From assembly GCA_025917655.1 (NCBI GenBank), contig CP084612.1:2046001-2110000 (forward strand): 64,000 bases of DNA, written 5' to 3'. Below the pieces are notes generated by a model that searched no databases, was not told where the DNA came from, and saw nothing but the letters and a program-made list of their open reading frames with translations. How positions within the stretch are numbered: the first letter of the stretch is position 1; the number at the start of each line of letters is the position of its first letter. This DNA is from Chlorella sorokiniana. Taxonomy: Eukaryota; Chlorophyta; Trebouxiophyceae; Chlorellales; Chlorellaceae. The translations under genes and the position numbers were made by a program. This document shows positions 43,870-54,500 of the stretch, piece by piece.

Positions 43870-44780
43870 CCTGCCCACCGCCGCCGCCGCCAGGACACTT
43901 GCGGCTGGCCAGGCAGGCAGCCACGCGCTCCAGCCCGGATGTGCTGGAGCTGCCGTCGGCGACTGGAATGGCCGACGCCGGCGCGGCGGATGGGCAGGCC
44001 GACATGCTGTTCCACGCTGCGGCAGCGGCGGGCAGCGCGGCCGTTGTGCGCTGCTGCTGGAGGCGGTATCAGGGGCTGCGGCAGCGCGCAACGGCCGTCG
44101 GCAGTGCCCTTGCACCTTGCGGCAGAGCATGGCACAGCCAGCGCATGGAGAGGCTCCTCACGGCAGCGCCTCACGCAGCCGCTGCTGCTAACGCACAGAG
44201 GCGCACGCTGCCGGCGCTGGCGCTGGCCAGGGGCAACCAGGCCGCCGCCCGCGTCTTGCTGCGGGCCGCAAGCACCTGCAGAGCGCTGGCTGCGCTGTAA
44301 TTAGGGGGCGCCATGCAGCACCTGTTTGCAGATGCCGTGGCAGCCCACTTGCCGCTCAGCGAGGCAGAGTGGGGCATGGTGCCCAGCCCCTGCAGGGAGC
44401 TCGGCTCAGCGCTGCCCGCAGCCCTGCAACATTCCCCGGAGCAGGCGCGGCAGCTGGTGCGGCGCCTGCCTGCGGTTGATGCTGAGCGGCTGCAAGTGGC
44501 GGCGCTGGCGCTGGTGCGGCGCAGCGGCGGAACCGAGTCTCCCTGCCTGCGCTGATTGTGGGCCGCATCCTTTCCTTGATGCTTGCCGACTGATTAAGTA
44601 TCTTCTTTTGAAAGGCATCCCAGCCGCTCCGTGCGACCCCAGCAAGGGCCAGCCGCTGCAGCTATTAATCGCACAGCAGAGCCTGGGAGGCGGCAGAGCA
44701 GTGCGCGACAGGTTCAAACCCTTTGTGAGGAGTGCAGAGAGGGCTGCGGGGAGTTCACCCATTGCTATGCAGCTGCCTGC
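43870..44780 (+). pseudogene. Truncated plus-strand ankyrin-family relic
   Basis: Plus-strand fragments in three frames resemble the family: MLFHAAAAAGSAAVV, VPLHLAAEHGTA, then LPALALARGNQAAARVLL. After a stop at 44300 the C-terminal block is well preserved from 44313 (MQHLFADAVAAHLPLSEAEW, ALQHSPEQARQLVRRLP, DAERLQVAALALV). The N-terminal exons and most ankyrin units are missing. The following sequence to 44780 (GCACAGCAGAGCC...GCAGTGCGCGACAGG) recurs near 48250-48280. Confidence 0.75.
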
Positions 44781-44810
44781 GCTTGCTCACACAAAGGTCA
44801 AAGATGGCCA

Positions 44811-47468
44811 CTACATATTGACCGAATCAGAAAGCACAAGTGAGAGGATGCGCCCAATCAGGGTCCCAGGCAAATGCACTCGCTGCTGCCGCTGCGCTCG
44901 CACCAGTACAAGCGCCGCCGCTTGCAGCCTCTCGGCGTCCGCAGCAGGCAGGCGCCGCACCAGCTGCCGCGCCTGGGCCAGGGAATGCTGCAGGGCTGCG
45001 GGCAGGGCACGGCCGAGCCCAGGGCAGGGGCTGGGCACCCGCTTCCACTCCCTGGCGTTCAGCGGCAGGCGGGCTGCGACTGCATCGGCAAACAGGTGCT
45101 GCATGCCTGGCGGGGCTGCTGCCAGGGCTGCCAGCACCTTTGGTGTGCTGCCATGCCCCACCAAGAGCTGCGCTGACTCTGCATGCTGGTTTCGAAGCGC
45201 CAGCACCAGCGGTGTTGTGCCTCGGGGTGTGGAGACGACAGCTGCCTGGGGGTAAGCTTCCAGCAGCAGCCGCACCACCTCCGCGTTGCCCTGCCTAGCA
45301 GCGTAGTGCAGCGGCAGCCAGCCGGCATGTGTGGCCGCTGCTGCTGTAAGTGGTGCGGCCTCAAGCAACAGGCTCACAGCCGCTGCGTGGCCACGCCCTA
45401 CCGCAAAATGAAGCGGCAGCCAGCCTTCATAATCTCCAGTTGCAGCCGCAGCAGGAGCCGCCGCCAGCAGCAGGCGCACCGCATCTGTCCGGCCATGCGA
45501 CGCTGCTGCGTGGAGCGGCAGTTCCCCATAGTCGTCGGCTTCCATCGCATTGCCCAGCTGTGCCGACAGAACCAGCTGCAGCACTGCGGCGGTGGGCCGC
45601 TCTACAGCCACATGCATAATGCCGCACTGCTCGTTCACAAGGACAGCAAGCTCTGCGGAGCCCTTTACTGTCTGCAGAAGCAGCTGCAGCGCAGCAGCTG
45701 AGCCGTGCTGGCCGTCCGCATTGCTGGCATGCATCACGGCTTCCAACAGCCAAGCAACTGCATCCCAGGAGCCCTTCTCAATCGCCAGCTGCAGCGGCGT
45801 CTGCTGGCCTGTTGCGGTTGTGAGCGTGGCTGCCACCTGTGCTGGCGCTAAATCCACCAAGGCCCGCAACGCCGCCTCACTAGAGCAGACTGCCCGGTGG
45901 ACAGGCGTTTCACCTGTCCTGGCTGGCAGAGCAACGGTCTCTGGGGCTGCTGCTGCGAGGACCCTGACGGGATTATCCAGTCCGCGGAGCCGTTGCTCGC
46001 ACAAGTCAGCGGCCAGGAACAGAGGGGTGCGTCCCTGGCTGTCCACAGCTGACGCTGCCCCGGGAACAGCCACCAGCTGCTGCAGCAGCTCCAGGCCAAG
46101 GTGCCGCTCCTCCCAGGACGCAATCAGCCAGTGCAGCGGCCCCTGCCTGTCGCTGTCGGCTTGCGTCGCCAGCCAGGGAGCTGCCTTCACCAGCACCAAG
46201 GCAAAGCCCGCACCAGCACCAGAGCGAGTGACGGCTGTGCGGAGCAGCGAAAGCCCGATGTTGCCGAGGACATCATCCAGAACGGAAGAGGCAGGGGTGC
46301 CAGCCTTGCCCTCCGCTGCGGCTATCCACAGAACCGCCTGCAGGTGGCACATGTCGTTGTCCTCGACTGCGGCGTGCAGCAAACGCTCCAGGCCCGTTCT
46401 AAACGATCCGCCCTCGCCAGCAGCCGCCAAAACGAGGGCACGAGCCGCGGCCGCCTGCTGCCGTCTGTGCGCTGCCATGAGAGGTGTGCTGCCAAAGCGG
46501 TCAGGTGTTGTGGCAGCCTCGGGTGCAGCCAGCACGAAAGGCTGCACCACGTCTGCCCAGCCAAGCTCAGCCGCAACGTGCAGCGCTGTCCTGCCATGCT
46601 TGTCGACACGCGATGCCAGGCTGGGCGCCGCCGCCAGCAGCAGCAGCAGCGCCTCCTTGTGCTGGCATGCGGCTGCCGCGTGCAGCAGGCTGGATGCCCG
46701 CCCGTGGCCTTCACGAAGTCAGATCAAACGGGAACAAATTTACGGGGTGTCAGGTCAGTTAAAGAAGTCACGGCGAGGTGCTTGACAGCTCAGAGCGCCT
46801 TCACAGGCAAATGGCCGACTTCAGCCACTCGAGGGGCATGGAGCCTGCCCCTCCCTCGCCGCACAGCCCACCTGGCTCCCGGCGTCGTTCATCTACACAG
46901 CGTTTCAGCTGCTGCACCAGATTGGTGAAAGGCAGGGATGCGACAGCCGGGCTGACCTGCACATGCATGGCTAAGGCGGGCCTGCGCGCAAAGAGAATGG
47001 GCGTTGGAAGGTTGGAAGCAATGGATAATAGCTCACGCATAAAGGGCCCTGCTGCGCCCCAGCGCTCACCTGGGGGGTCCCAGGGATCCCACAGCGCCAG
47101 CCTCTCCAGGTCTGTCCCAGCATCCAGCGCCCCCTTGACTGCGGCGCAGGTGGGCACAGCTGACACTCTCCAACCCTTTCACAAAGAACCCCGCCAGGCA
47201 CTCTGCGGACACTCGCAGCCACGGCACACTCACTTGCCAGCGCATTCCGAACTGCATCCACATCCTGGGCAGGCAGCCCCCTACGGTGTGAAGGGTGCCG
47301 CTGCTTTGACGGTAGACCAACTGCATACAGGGCACCGCCGGGCAGCTGGATTGGCTGCAAGCTGCAAATACACCTTGTCTGCTGCAGGGTGAACGTGGAA
47401 GGTTATTGAATCATGTTGCGGACAATCGTGGCCCTCCCCGCCCGCACCTCGACGGTCCCACCCGCCAT
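44811..47468 (-). CDS. Ankyrin-repeat protein D
   Basis: The start is MAGGTVE| at 47468-47448, then a donor. Exon 2 from about 47319 encodes LVYRQSSGTLHTV with one apparent frame break. Small exons around 47140 (VKGALDAGTDLERLAL) and 46960-46870 (VASLPFTNLVQQLKRC) match the family block. The large exon runs from about 46700 to 44811 without a break, starting SSLLHAAAACQHKEALLLL. Ankyrin units continue to the conserved end (ADAVAARLPLNAREWKRVP to LPGTLIGRILSLVL). From 46550 alone the open frame is 579 residues. Gene D is closest to C and E, with which it shares exon layout, upstream sequence and segments such as GQGPLHWLIASWEER-like repeats. No other domain or signal is visible; the role is unknown. 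Confidence 0.83.
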
Positions 47469-47689
47469 GAGCAGAGCGATCGATCGAGGGCTTCTGCAGG
47501 CCGCAAGCGGTGGCCTGACTTTAATGTGCAAGTTAGTATTGGGAGGCTGCATGCGAGATCCGCGAAGCTGCTGAAAGCAAGGTATGCTGTAGTGCTGCCC
47601 ACTGTACTCTGTGCACTGCCGCCACAACTGCAACTCTGCTTTGATAACAACAGCAGCAAGCGGCATGCATTGTGAACATCGCGCAGCAA

Positions 47690-47910
47690 GCACAAGAGAA
47701 AGGGCGTGCTAAGTCACAGGGCCAGGCAAAGCCGCGTGGTGCTGCCCCTGCGGCTCCTGCGTAGCAGCGCCGCCACTGCCAGCCACTCCGCATCAGCCGC
47801 AGGCAGGTGCCGCATTAGCTGCTGCCCCGCCTGCTCAGAAGACTGCTGCGTGGCTGCAGCAGCGCACGTTCCAGCTCACTGCAAGGCTCGGCACCAGCGC
47901 CCGCATCCCG
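47690..47910 (-). pseudogene. Relic of an ankyrin-family C-terminus, upstream of gene D
   Basis: The minus strand encodes a degenerate tail, RQLMRHLPAADAEWLAVAAL followed by RRSRRGSTTRLCLAL, corresponding to RQLVRRLPAADAERLQVAAL and the LPGT segment of the paralogs. It has the same position and orientation relative to gene D as 43490-43770 has to gene C. Confidence 0.6.
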
Positions 47911-47939
47911 CACGCTGGTGCGAAGACGCGGAGCTTGTC

Positions 47940-48320
47940 GCATGGCCGTTACAGGCTTGATGGCCGCAGCTTCTCCTGCAGTCTCACTGGGCTCCCCCTC
48001 GCCCAGCGCAGAGCCAGGGCGCAGGGTGCCCGCTGAAGGCGGCATTTGGTGTGGCGCCTGCCTGTAGCGGACCAGCACTGGCTGAGGACAGCGGCGCTGG
48101 CGCTGAACCGCGTCTCCTGCCTGCGCCGGTCGTGGGCCGCATCCTTCCCTTGTGCTTGCCGACTTATCAATTTGCTTGACTATTGCTTGAAAGCGACAAA
48201 GAGGTTCTGTGGAACCCCCAGGCAAGCCGCAGCGGACATGCACCGCACAGCAGAGCCTTCGAGACGGCACAGCAGTGCGCGACAGGACTGACCCCTTTCT
48301 CAGGAGTGCATGGAGGGCTG
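47940..48320 (+). pseudogene. Short plus-strand ankyrin-family relic
   Basis: Plus-strand fragments resemble the C-terminal block (VWRLPVADQHWLRTAALALN for VRRLPAVDAERLQVAALALV). They are followed by downstream sequence shared with 44640-44780 (GCACAGCAGAGCC, GCAGTGCGCGACAGG, AGGAGTGCA). It is a more eroded counterpart of 43870-44780. Confidence 0.6.
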
Positions 48321-48407
48321 CAATTTATGCAGGCTTTCACCTGCCGTTGCCCGCGCGTCGCTCACGTGTCTGAGCGCCTTAGCGCGCGCTCCTAAATGTT
48401 GCTCGAA

Positions 48408-51019
48408 TCACCACAAAGCAGAAGGAAGCACAAGTGACAGGATGCGCTCAATCAAGGTCCCAGGCAAATACACTCGCTGCTGACGCTGCGCTCGCACCAG
48501 CGCCAGCGCCGCCACTTGCAGCCGCTCAGCGTCAGCCGCAGGTGTGCTGCACCAGCTGCCGCACCTGCTCCGGGGAATGTTGCAGGGCTGCAGGCAGAGC
48601 GTGCCCCAGCCCAGGGCAGGGGCTGGGCACCAGCGTCCACTCCGTAGCATTGAGCGGTAGGCGGGCGGCAACCACATCGGCACAAAGCCATGCCATGCGC
48701 GGCCGGGCTGCTGCCAAGGCTCCCAACAAATCCTGCGTGCTGCCATGCCTCATCAAGATCCGTACGGACTCTGCATGCCAGCGTTGGTACGCCAATCCCA
48801 GCGGCGTTTCGCCGGATGGTGACGCAACGACAGCTGCCTGGGGTAAAGCCCCAAGCAGCAGTTGGACCACTGTGGCATCGCCCTGCCTAGCGGCGTAGTG
48901 CAGCGGCAGCCAGCCGCAGCGTGTTGCAGTTGCTGCTGTACGCGGTGCGGCCTCGAGCAGCAGGCTCACAGCCGCTGCGTTTCCCGACTTTACTGCCGTA
49001 TGAAGTGGCAGCAAGCCTTCAAAGTCTTCGGCTGCCGCCGCAGCGGGAGACGCCGCCAGCAGCAGGCGCACAGCATCTGGCCGGCCGTAAAGCGCTGCCA
49101 GATGAAGCGGCAGCGAGCCATAATCGTCTTCGGCTGACGCCGCAGCGGGAGCCGCCGCGAGCAGCAGGCGCACAGCGTCGGCGCTGCCATGCATCGCTGC
49201 AACGTGAAGCGGCAGGCGTCCAACATCGTCGGTTTCCATGACATCGCTCAGCTGCGCCGACAGAAGCAGCTGCAGCACTGCGGCGGTGGGCCGCTCGACA
49301 GCTGCCTGCAGAACTCCACGCTGCCCGTTCATGATGAGAGCAAGCTCTGCGGGGCCGTGAGCTGCCTGCAGAAGCATCTGCAGCGCAATGGCTGGGCCGT
49401 CCTGGCCGTCGTCGTTGCTGGCTTGCATCACGGCTTCCAGCAGCTGCACAACTGCCACCCAGCGGCGCTGATCAACCGCCAGCTGCAGCGGCGTCTGCTG
49501 GCCTGTGGCGGCTGCAAGCGTGGCTGCCACTTGTGCTGGCGCTGAATCCACCAGCTGCTGCAGCAGCGCCTGGCCGCACATCCGCTCCTCCCAGGACGCA
49601 ATCAGCCAGTGCAGCGGCCCCTGCCCGTTGCTGTCGGCTCGCGTTGTGAGCCAGGGGGCTGCCTCCAGCAGCAGCAGGGCAACGCTTGCATCAGCATCAA
49701 AGCGAGTCACGGCTGTGCGAAGCAGTGACAGCCCAATGTCGTTGAGGACATCATCCAGCACCGAGCGGGGGCGCTGCACCCATTGCACTCCACTGCGGCG
49801 GTCCACAGAAGCGCTGTCAGGTGTCCCTTGTCGTTTTGGTCCACTGCGGCGCGCAGCAAACGCTCCAGGCCCGCTCTGAGTGATATGCCCTCGCCAGCAG
49901 CCGCCAAAACGAGGGCACGAGCCGCGGCCGCCTGCTGCCGTCTGTGCGCTGCTATGAGCGGTGTGCTGCCAGAGTGGTCGTGTTCTGTGGCAGCCTCGGG
50001 TGCAGCCAGCATGAGAGGGTGCACCACGTCTGCCCAGCCGAGCTCAGCCACAATGTGCAGCGCTGTCCTGCCCTGCTTGTCGCCAAGCAATGCCAGTGCT
50101 GGTTCCGACGCCAGCAGCAGCAACAGCGCCTCCTTGTGCCGGCATGCAGCCGCTGTGTGCAGCAGGCTGGATGCCCGACCGCGGCCTTCACCAATCAGAA
50201 CAGGAAGGGAACAATTTGTGGCATGTCAGTTCACTGAACGAAATCACGGCGAGGTGCTTGACAGCTCAGAGCGCCTTCAAGGGCAGTTGGCCGACTTCAG
50301 CCACTTGTGGCGCTTTAACCCGCCCCCCCCCCCGCGCGCGCGCGCGCGCGCCCCCACACACACACACACACACACACCTGGCTCCCGTCGTCGTGCATCT
50401 ACACAGCACTGCAGCTGCTGCACCAGATCGATGAACGGCAGGGATGTGACAGCCAGGCTGCCCTGCACATGCACGGCTAAGGCGGGCCTGCGCGCAAAGA
50501 GAGAAACGGGCGTTGGAGGAGGCTAAACCGATGTGAAATAGCTTGTTCAGAAGGCGCCTGCTGCGCCCAGCGCTCACCTGGGACCCTGAGCGCCCCTGCC
50601 GCGTCTCAGCGCCAGCCCATCCAGGTCATCCCCAGCATCCAGCGCCTCCTTAACTGCGACAGTGGTGGGCACTGATGACACTCACACTCCTCTGCTGACA
50701 CTCACCCTCCTCTTCAGAGAGAACCCCTCCAGGCACTCTACTGACACTCGCAGCCATGGCACACTCACTTATCAACGCATTGCACACTACATCCATTTCC
50801 CAGCCTGGAGACAGCGGCTGTATGGTGTGCAGGGTGCCGCTGCTGTGATGGTATACCAACTGCACACAGCGACAGCGCCGAGCGGCTGAAAGGCGGCAAG
50901 GTTCAAACGCACCTTGCCTTCAGCGATTGAACTTGAAAGGCTGCCCAGAACTATCACAGACAATCGTGGCCTTCCCCGCCCTCACCTTGTCCGACCAGGT
51001 CCTTTCCGCCACGAGCATA
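48408..51019 (-). CDS. Ankyrin-repeat protein E (rearranged array, altered C-terminus)
   Basis: The start is MLVAERTWSDK| at 51019-50987. Exon 2 (about 50862-50775) encodes LVYHHSSGTLHTI. Another small exon encodes VTSLPFIDLVQQLQCC, and its donor opens directly into a GT run. The large exon starts near 50180. Its frame breaks near 49770 beside a C run, as in gene C, then stays open to a stop at 48532. That stop cuts the C-terminal block: the frame reads RQLVQHTCG*, whereas PAADAERLQVAALALVRAQ to LPGTLIERILSLVL continues in another frame to 48408. Relative to C and D, about one hundred residues are missing after the LLQQLV segment, and one extra ankyrin unit is present around 49150-49010. It may be functional with a shorter tail, or decaying. 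Confidence 0.75.
50323..50378. repeat. C11-(CG)n-C5-(AC)n compound repeat at a splice donor of gene E
   Basis: A C run (50323-50333) leads into about nine CG units to 50351, then five C bases and about eleven AC units. On the coding strand it reads GTGTGT...GGGGGCGCGCG..., and the GT part begins exactly at the donor after the exon encoding DARRREPG. Confidence 0.9.
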
Positions 51020-51060
51020 GCGATCGAGGCCTCGCGAGGGCTTCTGCAGGCTGCAAGCGG
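51020..51060 (-). promoter_or_regulatory. Conserved leader block upstream of ankyrin gene E
   Basis: Just upstream of the ATG, the plus strand reads GCGATCGAGG...GAGGGCTTCTGCAGGCTGC. Nearly the same string lies upstream of gene C (43212-43240) and gene D (47476-47510). This marks a shared 5' leader or promoter element inherited with the duplications; its function is not shown. Confidence 0.5.
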
Positions 51061-51239
51061 TCGCCTGACTTCAATGATTTCAAAGTTGTAATAGGAAGCT
51101 ACAGCCCAGCTCCGCCGTCTTGAGCGAGGCGGCTGAAAGCAGGGCAGTGTTGCCTAGTGCTCTGTGCCGCCACAGCTGCAGCTCTCCAATTTCAAATCCA
51201 AACACGGTAAGCAACAAGCAGTGCGAACATCGCGCATCA

Positions 51240-51460
51240 AGCACACGAGAAAGGGCGAGCTTAATCACAGGGCCAGGCAAAGCCACGCGGTGCTGCCCCT
51301 GCCACTCCCGCCAGCGCCGCCACTGGCAGCCGCTCCGCATCAACCATAAGCAGGCGCCCCGCTGACTGCCCCGCCTGCTCAGGCGACTCCTGTTCGGCTT
51401 CAGGCAGCACAAGTTCCAGCTGGCCGCAAGGCTGGGTACCGCCGCCCGCTGGTGCGGTTG
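51240..51460 (-). pseudogene. Relic of an ankyrin-family C-terminus, upstream of gene E
   Basis: The minus strand encodes RLLMVDAERLPVAALAGV and then GAAPRGFAWPCD, matching RLPAADAERLQVAALALV and the LPGT end of the paralogs in degraded form. It stops in the same relative position as the relics upstream of C and D and abuts the end of the WDR11 gene. Confidence 0.65.
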
Positions 51461-51528
51461 GGGGCGCTTTTGGGGGCGGCGCCAGCTGGCCGCCGCTCCC
51501 CTGCCGCCGCCCCCGCACCGCAGCTTCC

Positions 51529-54500
51529 TCACAGCTGCTGCAGCACCTCGCAGGCGTACAGCTGGAACTCTCGCGCCGCGTCACTGCGCTCCGCCTCGCT
51601 CAGAGTGGAGCTGCGCTGCAGGGCACCCGCTGAGGCAGGCAGGCCGCCGCCGCCGACATCGTCGGGGCGCGGGTCTGGCAGGCGGGCGCCGGCTGCAGCG
51701 GGGGGGGGGGGGGCGAACATGGAGCGGGGCTGTGACAGACTGGCTGGCCACACGGACCAAACGGCAGCGGCGGCAGTGCCGGCCGGATGGCAGGCTCAGC
51801 CTGTCTGTTTCCCTCCTCATCCCCCTGCCCCCGACTCCCCGCCCAAGCGGAACACCCACCCGAGTCAAAGCGGGCGGGCGGCGCCTGCCCCGCCCCCTGC
51901 CACAGGTTGGCCAGCTCGGCGCCGCTGGGGCCGGGCTGCACCAGCGGCAGGTCGGCCTCGCGGCAGGCTGCCACCAGCGCCGCCGCCGCATCGGGCAGGC
52001 CGTGCTGCAGATGGGGGCACAGCACGCGGGTCGTTGGTCGCTGTTTGCAAGTGCTGGGGGAGGGTGCAGCAGGGCGCGCGTGAACACACTGCAAGCGTTC
52101 GCGTAGCCGCGCAACCATGCTGGCAGCTGCACAGCAGCTGCTGCGCTCCCACAACCACAGCATGCAGCGCAGCAGGGGTGCCCACCTGGCGCAGCAGCGT
52201 CAGCGTCGACCGCAGCGCCCCCGCCGCCGCCAGCAGCCCCGCGGCGGCCCAGGGCCGCCCCTCCGCCGCCGCCACGTGGCCCGCCCAGCGCTCCAGCGCG
52301 GCGGCGCGCTCGGGGCCACGCAGCGCGTGGGCGGTCAGCGTGGCAGCGTAGCGCCACAGCCCCGAGTCTTGGAGCAGTGCGGCGGCGTCGGCGTGCTGAC
52401 CTGCGTGGGGGTGCAGGGGTTGCTTGCGGGGTTGCAGTGGGGGCGGGGCAGGCTGGGCGGGCAGGGGTGGAGGCAGGCGCTGCCAAGGTCAAATGCAAGG
52501 CCTGAACCACAATGATGCAGCGCCGCAACGGGCAGCAGGGCGCAGTAATGGGAGTCTACGCCCCCAACCCTCAATGCTAAACCGGCGCCCCTACCCAAAC
52601 GCCAATCACCTTCCCCCTGCCAATACTTGCGGCTACCCCAGTCGCCGCTCATACCTCAACCCCTCCTCAGTCGCCGCTAACCAACAATCCAGCCCCCCAC
52701 ACACACACACACCACTGCTTGCCTGTGGAGCAGAGCAGCGGGACGCCCAGCAGCGTGTCGCCCACTGCCGCCGCGTTGGCCGTTATGACCTTGGCCGCCT
52801 GCACAAACAGGCTGCGTGCCGCACTGTCCTCCGCACCGCCCGCAGGCGCTGACGCGGCGGGCTGGGCGCCCGCCTGGCTTCCTGGCGCCGCGCCGCCGCT
52901 GCCCGTGGTGGTGAGCAGCAGTCCGCTGTGCTGCAGGCCGCAGGCGAAGGCCATGCCCAGCGTGCACAGCGCGTCGCGGTAGTACCGCGTGGTGCGGTCG
53001 GGTGGGGAAGCCAGCAGGAAGCCGACCGCCGTCTGGAAGTCGCCCAGAGCCACATACTCCAGCACCCGCTTCTCCTGCGGTACCGCAGAAATGCGGGCAG
53101 GTGGGCAGAAAAGTAAGCTAGCAGCGAGATTCACGGCCCCCTCCCACTGCGACATGCTGCTGTTGGCTTTACGAGGCACGCCTCCTGGCCGCAGAAGCTG
53201 CCTGGGCACACCTGAGAGCCCACACAGTGGCACGCCCACCAACCATCAGAGCCGCCAACAGAACCACCCGCCCCAGCCCAGCATTGGTCACCATCAACGC
53301 CCCTCCTCCCCAAAATCAACCCTCATGTATCTCGTCCCCCCATCACCACACACACACCTGCAGCTCCTCTGAGCCTTCAAACACGCGGCGGCTCATCTGC
53401 TCGTGCCACCCCGACCGCTCGCCGCTCTCCGCCAGCTGGAGCCCCTCTTCCCACAGGCGCCGCCCAGGCGGTGCGCCGCATCCCCCACCTCCTTCTCCTC
53501 CGCTGCCGCCGCCGCGCGCGCAGCGGCCAGCCAGGCCAGGGTGGGGGGCAGGCGGCGCCAGAAGCGTGCCTCGTCGTCTTCCCCCGCCAGCTCAGCCGCC
53601 AGCGCCATCCTGTCGGCCACGCGGCGGCCGCACAGCGCCCTGCCGTACGCCGCCAGCTCGGCGGGGAGAGCACGGCGGGGTGGCCGCGGGCGGTGGCCGC
53701 CGCATGCAGCACCTCCACCAGCGACGTGAAGCCGGCGCGCTGCTGGCCGTACTCGTAGCCTGCAACCAATCCATGGTTCGGTTGTTGGCGGTTGGGGAGG
53801 AAGCAGGAGAAAGGAGGGGAGGAGGGGGAAGGCAGATGACCGGTTCAGGGACAGGAGGTGGAAGGGGAAAAGGGGAAAAAGTTCATACGAGGGGACGGCA
53901 ACAGACAGACAGCAGGGCACAGGTGGCAGCCTGGAACAGTTTCCCAGTGCAAGCCGGGCGGCGAGGCGGTGAGTGGGCGAACCCAGCGGGGCACTTTCTA
54001 GGGCATGGCGGCAGGGTGGGGCGGCCAGCGTGGCGGCGGACCCACCGTCGGATATGCCGGCCACCGCGGCCACCAGCGGCTGCTCCCCGCGGCCGGGCCC
54101 CGCAGCCAGCGAGCGCAGCTGGCTCTTCACTGCCCCCTTGAGCCCGCGCAGCGCGTGCGCCACGTTGTCGCGCTTGCGCCCCGCAGCGCCGCCGCCGGGG
54201 ACGGCGCGGTGACGCTGCCCGCGCGGCTGGTCAGGCCCAGAGCGGCGGCCGCAGCCTCGTCGCGTGGGTCAGCCTGGGAGGAGCGCTGCACCTTTGTGTG
54301 CTGGCCGCCCGCGGGGTCGTCTTCGTCTGCGGGCGGCGGGAGGAGGCGAGCGGGCACAACGTGCTCGAGTGAGGTGCAGCACACAAGCAGGCGGGCATCA
54401 CCCCAGTGCATGCTGAGCACGCTGAGCAAGCTCTGGAACACAGCTGATGATGTGTGCATGGGCCGGGCAGGCCAGCAGCCACCCTCAGTGGAGGGCACAA

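Noticed and set aside
43899-44300. Intact small plus-strand ankyrin gene
   Set aside because: Family homology is split over three frames and lacks the N-terminal exons and most repeats, so it is a relic.
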